The position numbers and the translations under genes are program-made. DNA of 6,075 bases. Origin: Ignavibacteriales bacterium. Lineage in GTDB: Bacteria > Bacteroidota > Ignavibacteria > Ignavibacteriales > Melioribacteraceae. A model generated the notes under the pieces. The model saw only the letters and a list, made by a program, of their open reading frames with translations. It did no database searches and was not told the DNA's origin. Of this stretch, positions 1-5,966 are shown piece by piece; positions within the stretch are counted from its first letter, which is position 1, and every line of letters begins with the position of its first letter. Location of the stretch: assembly GCA_007280825.1 (NCBI GenBank), contig QYQI01000153.1, positions 1-6,075 of the forward strand, in the 5' to 3' direction.

Positions 1-424
1 CCATAATTCCGTCCATCACAAAATCATATATCTGAAGTAACAAATCACCCATCCCTTTTGATGATAGTGACATTGGTCTTCTAAATTCTTCCGGAATTAA
101 TTTCATTCCTAAAACTTCAGCCGATTCAATATAAATTGTTTTGCTTTCTTGAAAATATCCAACCGGGCAGAAAAATTTGTCTGCATTAAAGGGATTTGAG
201 ATTTCAAAATGAAGAAATTCTACGCCAAAGTTTCTCTGACATACTTGCAGAAAGCCGTCGCCGCCGTCAGATATTGGCTTCAGTAAAAAATCAATGTTAG
301 ATTTAATTTCTTCCGGTAGTAATTTGAACAGCGATCCTTTGATATACTCAGTAATCTCAACCGAGTCAGCACATCCCTTAAAACTGTTCGGGGCAATTAA
401 GATATTAAATTTTTTTACGTCCAT
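1..424 (-). CDS. Glycerate 2-kinase, N-terminal part (runs off the window)
   Basis: This reads as the GarK/GlxK family of glycerate kinases, which phosphorylate D-glycerate with ATP and link glyoxylate, serine or sugar-acid breakdown to glycolysis in the cytoplasm. I translated the reverse strand from the ATG at 424-422 and obtained 141 uninterrupted codons before the window edge. Family members are about 370-390 residues, so roughly the first third is present. Recognisable signatures are ILIAPNSFKG at residues 8-17, the glycine-rich KPISDGGDGF at 49-58, and ESAEVLGMKLIPEE at 100-113 followed by a P/SSKGMGDLL segment near 117-129. The start is 5 nt after the HIT gene stop (430-432). No Shine-Dalgarno motif precedes it, which suggests cotranscription and translational coupling with that gene. 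The family call is firm; the physiological pathway cannot be read from this window. Confidence 0.88.
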   Translation of the reverse strand, partial: MDVKKFNILIAPNSFKGCADSVEITEYIKGSLFKLLPEEIKSNIDFLLKPISDGGDGFLQVCQRNFGVEFLHFEISNPFNADKFFCPVGYFQESKTIYIESAEVLGMKLIPEEFRRPMSLSSKGMGDLLLQIYDFVMDGIM

Positions 425-429
425 TATTT

Positions 430-942
430 TTATTTGTCTGTTTTTAGAATTTCGTTAAAAGAATTAATAAGTTTTTTCTTCGTTACCAATAAATCTTGAG
501 AAATAATTTTTACTTCTCCGATAGCAGGCATAAAATTAATATCGCCGCTCCATCTCGGTACAACATGAAAGTGAAGATGCGAATCAATACCGGCACCGGC
601 GGCTTTACCAAGATTTGCACCGAAGTTCATCCCCTGCGGCTTCATAGCTTTTTCCAAAGCTTTCATCGAAAGACGAACTGTACTCATCATTTCATTCATT
701 TCATCCTGGCTCAAAGTATGGATATCGCTAATGTGTTTATTTGGAATAACCATTAAGTGTCCGCTGTTGTAAGGATACAAATTCAGCATCACATAACACA
801 ATTTGTTTTTATAAACAATAAGCGATTTGTTGCTTTTGATTGGAAACTTGAACGCCTCACAAAAGACACAAGCATCAGAATCCTTTTTTGTTTTGAAAGA
901 TTCGATGTAGTTAGACCGCCAAGGTGACCAGAGTTTATCCAT
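430..942 (-). CDS. HIT-family protein, Ap4A phosphorylase-like
   Basis: This is a complete 170-residue histidine-triad protein. The N-terminal MDKLWSPWRSNYI, the NLYPYNSGHLMVIP stretch at 54-67, and HLHFHVVPRWSGDINFMP at 122-139 match the bacterial HIT branch that includes the mycobacterial Ap4A phosphorylase Rv2613c. The triad is H122-x-H124-x-H126, with H124 the expected nucleophile. A C25-x-x-C28 pair near the N-terminus resembles the metal-binding cysteines of some HIT proteins. The expected role is cleavage of Ap4A or related dinucleoside polyphosphates or nucleotidyl conjugates in the cytoplasm; the exact substrate is inferred. The start is fixed by the conserved LWSPWR motif directly after Met. 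There is no Shine-Dalgarno: the U-tract of the upstream terminator ends one base before the ATG. The glycerate kinase follows after 5 nt, so the two probably share a transcript. Confidence 0.93.
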   Translation of the reverse strand: MDKLWSPWRSNYIESFKTKKDSDACVFCEAFKFPIKSNKSLIVYKNKLCYVMLNLYPYNSGHLMVIPNKHISDIHTLSQDEMNEMMSTVRLSMKALEKAMKPQGMNFGANLGKAAGAGIDSHLHFHVVPRWSGDINFMPAIGEVKIISQDLLVTKKKLINSFNEILKTDK

Positions 943-977
943 AAATAAAAAAGGCGGAAGTTGATGTTACTTCCGCC
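943..977 (-). terminator. Intrinsic terminator after the EF-G-like gene
   Basis: On the minus strand a perfect 9-bp stem (GGCGGAAGT at 977-969 with ACTTCCGCC at 961-953) closes a 7-nt loop. It is followed by TTTTTTATTT at 952-943. This is a textbook Rho-independent terminator 22 nt past the stop codon of the EF-G-like gene. The U-tract ends immediately before the ATG of the HIT gene at 942, so the element is also that gene's entire immediate upstream region. On the plus strand the stem has no T-run after it, so it should act on minus-strand transcripts only. Confidence 0.88.
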
Positions 978-988
978 CGCAATTTAAT

Positions 989-1006
989 CAGAATAAATTT
1001 ATTCTG
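989..1006. repeat. Perfect 18-bp palindrome over the EF-G-like stop codon
   Basis: CAGAATAAATTTATTCTG is fully self-complementary, with its centre between 997 and 998. It covers the TAA stop (999-1001) of the EF-G-like gene and lies about 50 nt upstream of the HIT start. As RNA it could form a 7-bp stem with an AATT loop; as DNA it has the two-fold symmetry of a dimeric-regulator site. I see no convincing -35/-10 pair around it. A function as operator, 3'-end processing structure or chance palindrome is open. Confidence 0.45.
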
Positions 1007-3095
1007 CTTCTTCTTCTTTATGTTTTTGATATTCTTCGATTACTTTTGTTTCTGTTTCCTTAGGGACCTCTTCATAATGAGAGAAACTCATCGAAAACAT
1101 TCCGCGCCCTGAAGTTAAACTGCGAAGTTGAGTAGAGTATTTGTGAAGTTCTGCCAGGGGTACTTTAGCTTTAATTATTTGAAATGAATTCTCCGAATCC
1201 ATGTTTTGGATCTTACCGCGTCTTCCTGAAATATCTCCCATCACATCGCCCATGTACTTGTCAGGGATCTTAACATTGATATCATAGATCGGTTCAAGAA
1301 GCATCGGTTTAGATTCCATAAATCCTTTTCTAAAAGCCATTGATGCGGCAATCTTAAATGAAACTTCGTCAGAGTCAACGGCATGGTAAGTTCCATCGAA
1401 CAAAGAAACTTTAACATCCACAACTTTACTGCCCGTAAGAATTCCTTTGGTCATAATTTCTTTCAAACCTTTTTCTACAGCAGGGATGAAACGACCCGGT
1501 ACAACACCGCCGACTATGTCATCAACAAATTCATATCCGCTTCCGCGCGGCATTGGTTCTAATTTTAAATGAACATGCCCGTACTGACCTCGCCCGCCTG
1601 ATTGTTTCTTGTGTTTGTATTCTGAGTCTTCACATTTTCCTTTAATTGTTTCGCGGTACGGAATTCTCGGTTCGACCAATTCAACTTCAACACCATACCG
1701 GTCTTTCAATAGTTTGATACCAAGATTAAGTTGGAGCTCACCTTGTCCTGAAACTACAGTTTGTGAAATTTCCGGGTCAAATTTTGTTCTCAGTGTTGGT
1801 TCTTCTTCGTGTGCAGTATGTAAAGCTGCAGAAATTTTATCTTCATCACCTTTTGCTTTAGGTTTAACTGCAAAACGTATTACAGGTTCTGGATATTGAA
1901 TTTCCGGTAGAAGGATTGTAAAATTTTTCGAACTAAGAGTATCTCCGGTGTGGCTATCTTTCAATTTTACAACTGCGCCGATATCGCCAGCGTTTAATTT
2001 TGTAATATCTTTTCTGTTATGTCCGTTCAATACATAAATTTGTCCGAGCCGTTCGATTTTATCTCTGTGAGTATTTTGAAGATCGAGCCCTGGTGAAAGT
2101 GAGCCTGAGTAAACTTTGAATATTGAAAGTTCTCCAACATGCTGTTCTGATAAAGATTTAAAAATAAGCAGAGCGGGTTCGCCTTTAACATCACAAGCTA
2201 ATTTAACTTTTTTACCGCCATCTTTCATTGATGCTTCGATTGGTTCTCTTTCATTTGGTGCTGGAAAATATTTTACTGCAAAATCAAGTAATGTGTTTTG
2301 TCCAACTCCTTTGGTTGCAGCAAAAGCAAAAGCCGGAATCAATCCACCGCTAAGAATTGAAGTTTTCAATCCTTTCTGAATTTCTTCATCGCTCAGAGCT
2401 CCTTCTTCAAAAAATTTATTCATAAATTCTTCGTTTGCCTCAGCGATTTTTTCAACAAGAACTTCTCTAAGTTTATCTGCGTGTGCTTTTAAGTCAGCAG
2501 GAATATCCTCTTCAGTAAATTTTTTAGAACCTGCATCTGCATACGTGATCATTTTCATTTTTACCAGATCAATAACAGAATTGAAATTCAAACCTTCTTT
2601 TACCGGGAACGAAACAACAGTTATATCATGGCTTAAACGAGTTTTAGCTTGCGCTATTGTTTCAAAAAATTTTGAATGTTCATTATCTACTTTATTAATA
2701 ATAACTGCCGCCGGTAGTTTATACTTTCTTACATACTCCCATGTTTGTTCTGTACCTACTTCAATTCCCTCAAAACTTTTTATGACTGAAACAGCCAAAT
2801 CTGCTACATGCAGAGAAGAAATAACCTGTCCGATAAAATCCGGGAAACCCGGCGTATCGAGGATATTAATTTTTGTAGCATTCCATTCCAGATGAAGAGT
2901 TGAAGCTGCAATTGAAATCCGCTTCTCAATTTCGTTTGCATTAAAATCGGAAGTAGTGTTGCCTTCTTCTACTTTACCAATACGATTAATTTCTCCGCTA
3001 GTGAATAAAAGAATTTCAGAGATTGTAGTTTTCCCACTTCCACCGTGACCAATGAACGCTATATTTCTAATAGCATCTGCGTTATACTCTTTCAA
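999..3095 (-). CDS. fusA: Elongation factor G-like GTPase (EF-G-2 type)
   Basis: This 698-residue translational GTPase has full EF-G architecture: G domain about 1-285, domain II about 295-400, III about 403-475, IV about 480-605 and V about 606-680, then an acidic tail KHKEEEAE. The P-loop GHGGSGKT is at 16-23, DTPG at 80-83 and NKVD at 134-137. The domain IV loop GGRGQYGHV is at 500-508, and SGRRGKIQNMD in domain V is at 623-633. The canonical EF-G motifs GHIDAGKT, RGITI and DTPGH are replaced by GHGGSGKT, KRISI (58-62) and DTPGF, so the catalytic His position is F84 and the switch I Thr is S61. Those are features of the EF-G-2/EF-G-like branch, not of housekeeping EF-G, so the usual symbol is a family label here. 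The start is TTG at 3095-3093: TAAGGAG lies 8 nt upstream and no ATG occurs before the P-loop. It is the last gene of a probable operon with the DUF948-like and YtxH genes. A role in ribosome translocation or rescue is inferred. Confidence 0.93.
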   Translation of the reverse strand: MKEYNADAIRNIAFIGHGGSGKTTISEILLFTSGEINRIGKVEEGNTTSDFNANEIEKRISIAASTLHLEWNATKINILDTPGFPDFIGQVISSLHVADLAVSVIKSFEGIEVGTEQTWEYVRKYKLPAAVIINKVDNEHSKFFETIAQAKTRLSHDITVVSFPVKEGLNFNSVIDLVKMKMITYADAGSKKFTEEDIPADLKAHADKLREVLVEKIAEANEEFMNKFFEEGALSDEEIQKGLKTSILSGGLIPAFAFAATKGVGQNTLLDFAVKYFPAPNEREPIEASMKDGGKKVKLACDVKGEPALLIFKSLSEQHVGELSIFKVYSGSLSPGLDLQNTHRDKIERLGQIYVLNGHNRKDITKLNAGDIGAVVKLKDSHTGDTLSSKNFTILLPEIQYPEPVIRFAVKPKAKGDEDKISAALHTAHEEEPTLRTKFDPEISQTVVSGQGELQLNLGIKLLKDRYGVEVELVEPRIPYRETIKGKCEDSEYKHKKQSGGRGQYGHVHLKLEPMPRGSGYEFVDDIVGGVVPGRFIPAVEKGLKEIMTKGILTGSKVVDVKVSLFDGTYHAVDSDEVSFKIAASMAFRKGFMESKPMLLEPIYDINVKIPDKYMGDVMGDISGRRGKIQNMDSENSFQIIKAKVPLAELHKYSTQLRSLTSGRGMFSMSFSHYEEVPKETETKVIEEYQKHKEEEAE

Positions 3096-3103
3096 AATTG
3101 ATT

Positions 3104-3110
3104 CTCCTTA
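3104..3110 (-). promoter_or_regulatory. Ribosome binding site that fixes the TTG start of the EF-G-like gene
   Basis: The minus strand reads TAAGGAG, then 8 nt, then TTG at 3095-3093. This is a near-consensus Shine-Dalgarno site at standard spacing. It decides the start, because the next in-frame ATG lies beyond the P-loop and would destroy the GTPase. Confidence 0.85.
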
Positions 3111-3127
3111 TGTTTGAACAAGAAAAA

Positions 3128-3508
3128 TTACCTATGTTTAATCGCCTGCCAAAAAGCAATGAAGCCTTTTGTAAAAGCTTTTACATCTTTGATGAGTTCT
3201 GAGACTGGATTCTCCGCATCAGTAAATCTTTTTAGAGAAGTGAGTCCGTAAATCCGTTCACGCACTTTTTTGATCGAGCTGTCAATTTCATTCCAATAAT
3301 TTTCAACTTCCGAGACCATACGGTTAGCTTTCCGGGTAACATTATCAAGATTTTCAAGAACGGGAGTTGTTTTTTCTACCAGCTCGCGAACATCTTTGCG
3401 TACAGCTTCTACATGATCAACTAACTTCTTCAAATAAAAAATAAGGAAGAGACATAAAGCAGAAGCCGATACGATTAATACGACGAGAAGAATATCTATT
3501 ACATTCAT
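3128..3508 (-). CDS. DUF948-like single-pass membrane protein with coiled coil
   Basis: This 126-residue protein has one N-terminal hydrophobic segment at about residues 4-26 (IDILLVVLIVSASALCLFLI). A charged, heptad-like helical stretch follows at about 28-90 (ATP-independent helices of the type VRKDVRELVEKTTPVLENLD), then a short amphipathic tail ending AFWQAIKHR. Length, topology and the TTPVLENLDNVT-like centre match the DUF948 family of small membrane-anchored proteins found next to YtxH genes; the biochemical role is unknown. The soluble part is probably cytoplasmic, anchored to the inner membrane. The ATG at 3508-3506 is 6 nt after the YtxH stop codon. A weak AAGGA about 13 nt upstream, inside the YtxH gene, suggests coupled translation. 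The EF-G-like gene starts 32 nt further on. The family call is moderate because DUF948 proteins are diverse; the membrane-anchored coiled-coil description is secure. Confidence 0.75.
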   Translation of the reverse strand: MNVIDILLVVLIVSASALCLFLIFYLKKLVDHVEAVRKDVRELVEKTTPVLENLDNVTRKANRMVSEVENYWNEIDSSIKKVRERIYGLTSLKRFTDAENPVSELIKDVKAFTKGFIAFWQAIKHR

Positions 3509-3514
3509 AAATTT

Positions 3515-3934
3515 TTATGATTCCTTCTCTGTTTTATAAGCATCCATTCCTGCTCTAATTGCTGTTTTCAATCGTTCACTTTCCTTTTCAATTTTTTCTT
3601 TTCCGGCAATTGTAAAATTACTGGTTTTACTTTTTGCATCGCTTAAAATCTTTTCCGCTTCACCTAAAAGAGTATCTACTTTTTCTTTTGTATCAGATAC
3701 CAATTTTTCGGATTTTTTTTTACCCTCATTTATGAGTTGCGATGCTTTGTCTTTAGCGTTTGCTACATAGTTCTCTGCATCTTCCATAAAATCCTGCGAT
3801 TTGTTTTTAATCTCTTCGCGTAATTCTTTACCGGATTTTGGTGCAAAAAGAAGAGCGATGATCGAACCTACAGCGGCACCAGTCAAAAAACCTATCAGTA
3901 ATCCTTTTCCGATTCCATTTTCTTCATTATTCAT
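3515..3934 (-). CDS. YtxH domain-containing protein
   Basis: This 139-residue protein opens with the YtxH signature: a glycine-rich hydrophobic segment at about 8-30 (GIGKGLLIGFLTGAAVGSII), then LLFAPKSGKELRE at 28-40. The rest is a long Lys/Glu/Ala-rich helix (about 40-125) with repeated pseudo-heptads such as AKDKASQLINEGKKKSEKL, resembling LEA or apolipoprotein-like amphipathic helices. YtxH proteins in Firmicutes belong to the general stress response, but their mechanism is not established and I do not extend that regulation here. The ATG at 3934-3932 has GGAGG at 3945-3941, 6 nt upstream. It is the first gene of a probable operon with the DUF948-like gene (6-nt gap) and the EF-G-like gene. 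An A9 run in the coding strand (T-run 3713-3721) encodes Lys72-Lys74. Confidence 0.88.
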   Translation of the reverse strand: MNNEENGIGKGLLIGFLTGAAVGSIIALLFAPKSGKELREEIKNKSQDFMEDAENYVANAKDKASQLINEGKKKSEKLVSDTKEKVDTLLGEAEKILSDAKSKTSNFTIAGKEKIEKESERLKTAIRAGMDAYKTEKES

Positions 3935-3969
3935 ATCAAACCTCCATCAGTTTTATTTGAAGTGGTGTT

Positions 3970-3998
3970 AAAATATAAACAGTGTGCTCTAAAATCAA
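3970..3998 (-). promoter_or_regulatory. Candidate sigma-70-type promoter for the YtxH operon
   Basis: On the minus strand TTGATT (3998-3993) and TATTTT (3975-3970) are separated by 17 nt. They lie 36 nt upstream of the YtxH ATG and downstream of the composite repeat. An overlapping TATATT (3977-3972) at 15-nt spacing is an alternative -10. The position is right for an operon promoter, but in AT-rich DNA such matches are common, so this is only a candidate. Confidence 0.4.
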
Positions 3999-4048
3999 GG
4001 ATAGAAAGGTCTGTAAGAAAAATTGATGTGAACGGGTGTTAATCAAAC

Positions 4049-4147
4049 GTGAAAGGTGAAAAGTGAAACCCGCCTACCGGACGGGCAGGCGTGAGAGGTA
4101 AAAGTAAAATCTTTCATTCTTTTCACCTCTGACCTTTCACTTCTCAC
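4049..4147. repeat. Composite imperfect direct and inverted repeat between icd and the YtxH gene
   Basis: This stretch holds three versions of one module. GTGAAAGGTGAAAAGTGAAA is at 4049-4068. A near copy, GTGAGAGGTAAAAGTAAAA, is at 4091-4109. A diverged inverted copy lies at 4115-4147, containing CTTTTCACCTCT and CCTTTCACTTCTCAC. A GC-rich imperfect palindrome (4071-4091) separates the two direct copies. The arms can pair in several ways: CGTGAGA 4090-4096 with TCTCACG 4142-4148, AGAGGT 4094-4099 with ACCTCT 4125-4130, and GTGAAAGG 4049-4056 with CCTTTCAC 4133-4140. The rest of the 222-nt intergenic region (3935-4157) shows only the candidate promoter and the YtxH ribosome site. The repeat may belong to a dispersed, MITE- or REP-like family. 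It may also stop icd transcripts, although no clean U-tract follows on the minus strand. Confidence 0.7.
4071..4091. repeat. GC-rich imperfect palindrome inside the composite repeat
   Basis: CGCCT (4071-4075) pairs with AGGCG (4087-4091). After one A/C mismatch, CC (4077-4078) pairs with GG (4084-4085) around a 5-nt loop. Its composition is strikingly GC-rich against AT-rich flanks, which suggests an inserted or dispersed REP-like unit. On the minus strand it is followed by GGTTTCACTTTT, a weak U-rich stretch that could give inefficient termination after icd. Confidence 0.55.
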
Positions 4148-4157
4148 GGCTTTTTTG

Positions 4158-5408
4158 TCACATATTTTTAATTATTGCTCTGCCAAAATCGGAACAGCTT
4201 AATTCAGTTGCACCTTTCATCAAACGGGCAAAATCATAAGTAACTGTTTTAGATTTGATAGCTTTGCCAATAGCTTTTTCAATTAACCGAGCAGCTTTTT
4301 TCCAGCCCATGTATTCAAACATCATCACACCGGAAAGAATAACAGAACCAGGATTAACTTTATCAAGTCCTGCATATTTTGGTGCGGTTCCGTGTGTAGC
4401 TTCAAACACTCCGCCGAAGTAACTCATATTAGCACCAGGCGCAATTCCTAAACCGCCGACTTGTGCGGCAGTTGCATCAGATAGGTAGTCACCATTTAAG
4501 TTTGGTGTAGCTAGAATGGAATATTCGGTTGGGCGTAACAAAACTTGTTGGAATATGCTATCGGCGATACGATCTTTTATCAAAATTTTCCCTTGAGGTA
4601 ATTTGCCATTATAATTCTTCCAGAGATCATCTTCAGAAACAGTGACATCTCCAAAATATTTTTTAGCAGTTTCATATCCCCACTCTTTGAAAGAACCTTC
4701 AGTAAACTTCATGATGTTGCCTTTGTGAACAAGAGTGACGCTCTCCCTTTTGTTAGCTATTGCATATTCAATTGCTTTTTTTACAAGTCTTTCAGTTCCA
4801 AACTTGCTCATCGGCTTAATTCCGATACCGGATTCCATACGAATTTTTTTTTGAAATTTTTTGTTGATGTACTTGATGAGATCGGTTGCTTCTTTTGATT
4901 CAGCTTTGAATTCTATTCCTGCATAAACATCTTCCGTGTTCTCTCTAAAAATTACAATATCTAAATCTTGCGGACGTTTTACCGGGCTTGGTGTTCCCTT
5001 GTAATATTTTACAGGACGAACACAAGCAAAGAGATCAAGTTCTTTTCTGAGAGCAACATTTAAACTTCTAATACCGCCACCGATAGGTGTGGTAAGCGGA
5101 CCTTTAATTGCAATCATGTATTCTTTGATAGCATCAAGAGTTTCACACGGAAGCCATTGATTCTTTCCGTAAGTCTTTACAGCTTTTTCTCCAGCAAACA
5201 CTTCCATCCATACAATTTTCTTTTTCCCATTGTAAGCTTTTTCAACAGCGGCATCAAAAACCATTTTAGATGCAAACCAAATATCAGGACCTGTTCCGTC
5301 GCCTTCAATAAAAGGAATAACCGGATTGTTTGGAATAGATAACTTGCCACCTTTAATCGTAATCTTCTCGCCCTCTTTTGGGACTACTATTTTTTTGTAC
5401 TTAGCCAT
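4158..5408 (-). CDS. icd: NADP-dependent isocitrate dehydrogenase
   Basis: This catalyses oxidative decarboxylation of isocitrate to 2-oxoglutarate in the TCA cycle, in the cytoplasm. At 416 residues it has the same length as E. coli Icd and aligns along the whole length from memory: IEGDGTGPD (34-42), KGPLTTPIGGGIRSLNVALR (102-121), FRENTEDVYAGIE (154-166), LVHKGNIMKFTEG (226-238) and NLNGDYLSDA (303-312). Substrate and metal residues are present: S115, N117, R121, R131, R155, Y162, K229, D283, D307 and D311. K344 and Y345 in HGTAPKYAG, and Y391 and R395 in TYDFARLM, are the residues that select NADP over NAD in the E. coli enzyme. S115 corresponds to the Ser phosphorylated by AceK in E. coli, but no kinase gene is visible here. 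The ATG at 5408-5406 has GGAG at 5417-5414, 5 nt upstream. It overlaps the end of the truncated membrane gene by 8 nt, pointing to former or present cotranscription. Confidence 0.97.
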   Translation of the reverse strand: MAKYKKIVVPKEGEKITIKGGKLSIPNNPVIPFIEGDGTGPDIWFASKMVFDAAVEKAYNGKKKIVWMEVFAGEKAVKTYGKNQWLPCETLDAIKEYMIAIKGPLTTPIGGGIRSLNVALRKELDLFACVRPVKYYKGTPSPVKRPQDLDIVIFRENTEDVYAGIEFKAESKEATDLIKYINKKFQKKIRMESGIGIKPMSKFGTERLVKKAIEYAIANKRESVTLVHKGNIMKFTEGSFKEWGYETAKKYFGDVTVSEDDLWKNYNGKLPQGKILIKDRIADSIFQQVLLRPTEYSILATPNLNGDYLSDATAAQVGGLGIAPGANMSYFGGVFEATHGTAPKYAGLDKVNPGSVILSGVMMFEYMGWKKAARLIEKAIGKAIKSKTVTYDFARLMKGATELSCSDFGRAIIKNM

Positions 5409-5940
5409 TATTACTCCGTGTTTTATTCAATGAATTATTATACTCCCTGCGCAGAAAAAACAAAACGACTAAACCCAGAATTACCGCGAACCATAATGTC
5501 ACCATCCTAATAATAATCGTAGTAGCGATTGCCGACTCGTTTGGTATTCCGCCTTTTATTAAGATCAAACTTAATGAACCTTCTGTTACACCTAATCCAC
5601 CCGGTAACATAGAAACCGCACCGGCTATTATTGAAAAAGCATAAACAAATGTAGTCCATAGAATCGAAAAACCTTGTTCAAAGTTAAAGAGAATCAAATA
5701 AAATCCAAAGCACTCAAAGAACCATGAAAAAATACTTACACCGAGCATCGAGAAGATTGCTTTAGGTTGCAGTAATATATAAGCGCTTTCATAAAGATTT
5801 TGAATATTGAAAATTTGATTTTTTAAGAAAGGTATTTTTGCAGAAAACATTATTATGCGTTCAGCAATTGCCCGGTTGCTAATTACAATTATCAATATTA
5901 TAAAGAAGGATGCGGTCAAGTAAATCAATACACTAATGAA
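5401..5940 (-). pseudogene. Lysylphosphatidylglycerol synthase-TM/YbhN-type flippase-like protein, 5'-truncated
   Basis: The reading frame encodes the C-terminal part of a polytopic inner-membrane protein of the LPG_synthase_TM/UPF0104 (YbhN, AglD) superfamily. Hydrophobic segments lie at about residues 2-16, 57-82, 88-108, 116-126 and 133-158, counting from the TTG at 5928. The family signature is SMLPGGLGVTEGSLSL at 106-121, followed by a conserved Arg (R141) before the last membrane helix. Complete members have about 300-340 residues; only about 175-179 remain. Upstream the frame continues as hydrophobic codons (SFISV) to about 5940, then enters the GC hairpin and transposon-end sequence and stops at 5995-5997 without any ATG. 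The likeliest reading is a gene cut by an IS200/IS605-type insertion. The TTG at 5928 could restart translation, with the hairpin's GGGGAG 13 nt upstream, but would give a half protein. Its stop lies inside the first codons of icd. Confidence 0.75.
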
Positions 5941-5943
5941 GCT

Positions 5944-5963
5944 CCCCGACGCAAGCGTCGGGG
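5944..5963. repeat. GC-rich perfect hairpin at the transposon end
   Basis: CCCCGACGC (5944-5952) and GCGTCGGGG (5955-5963) form a perfect 9-bp stem with a 2-nt AA spacer, or in practice an 8-bp stem with a CAAG tetraloop. It stands out from the AT-rich surroundings. Its position just after the Y1 transposase stop codon fits the subterminal hairpin recognised by such transposases. A dispersed REP-like palindrome mobilised by a RAYT is the alternative. On the minus strand no U-tract follows, so a terminator role is unlikely. Confidence 0.85.
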
Positions 5964-5966
5964 TAT

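Noticed and set aside
496..756. Plus-strand open frame of 86 codons
   Set aside because: It lies wholly antisense to the conserved HIT coding sequence, including the histidine triad, and its translation shows no recognisable domain.
1241..1423. Second minus-strand open frame of 60 codons
   Set aside because: It is an out-of-frame reading within domains IV-V of the EF-G-like gene, whose own frame is continuous and conserved.
1609..2895. Plus-strand open frames at 1609-1899, 2116-2379 and 2545-2895
   Set aside because: All are antisense to the EF-G-like gene and low-complexity Ser/Leu/Phe-rich. None has a convincing ribosome site or family resemblance.
999..3095. Tetracycline-resistance ribosomal protection protein instead of an EF-G-like factor
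   Set aside because: The protein has the EF-G-like GHGGSGKT, KRISI and DTPGF motifs and EF-G domain IV and V signatures, and its genomic context is chromosomal housekeeping. I saw no TetM/TetO-type features.
4049..4147. CRISPR array
   Set aside because: There are only two imperfect direct copies and one inverted copy, separated by a palindrome rather than by unique spacers of equal length. No cas gene is nearby.
4120..4157. Possible plus-strand terminator (CTCACGGC followed by TTTTTT at 4151-4156)
   Set aside because: No plus-strand gene exists upstream to terminate. The only pairings are long-range, imperfect arms of the composite repeat, and the six T residues can also be explained as spacer next to the icd stop.
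5157..5342. Plus-strand open frame of 61 codons
   Set aside because: It is antisense to the conserved N-terminal region of icd and has no recognisable features.
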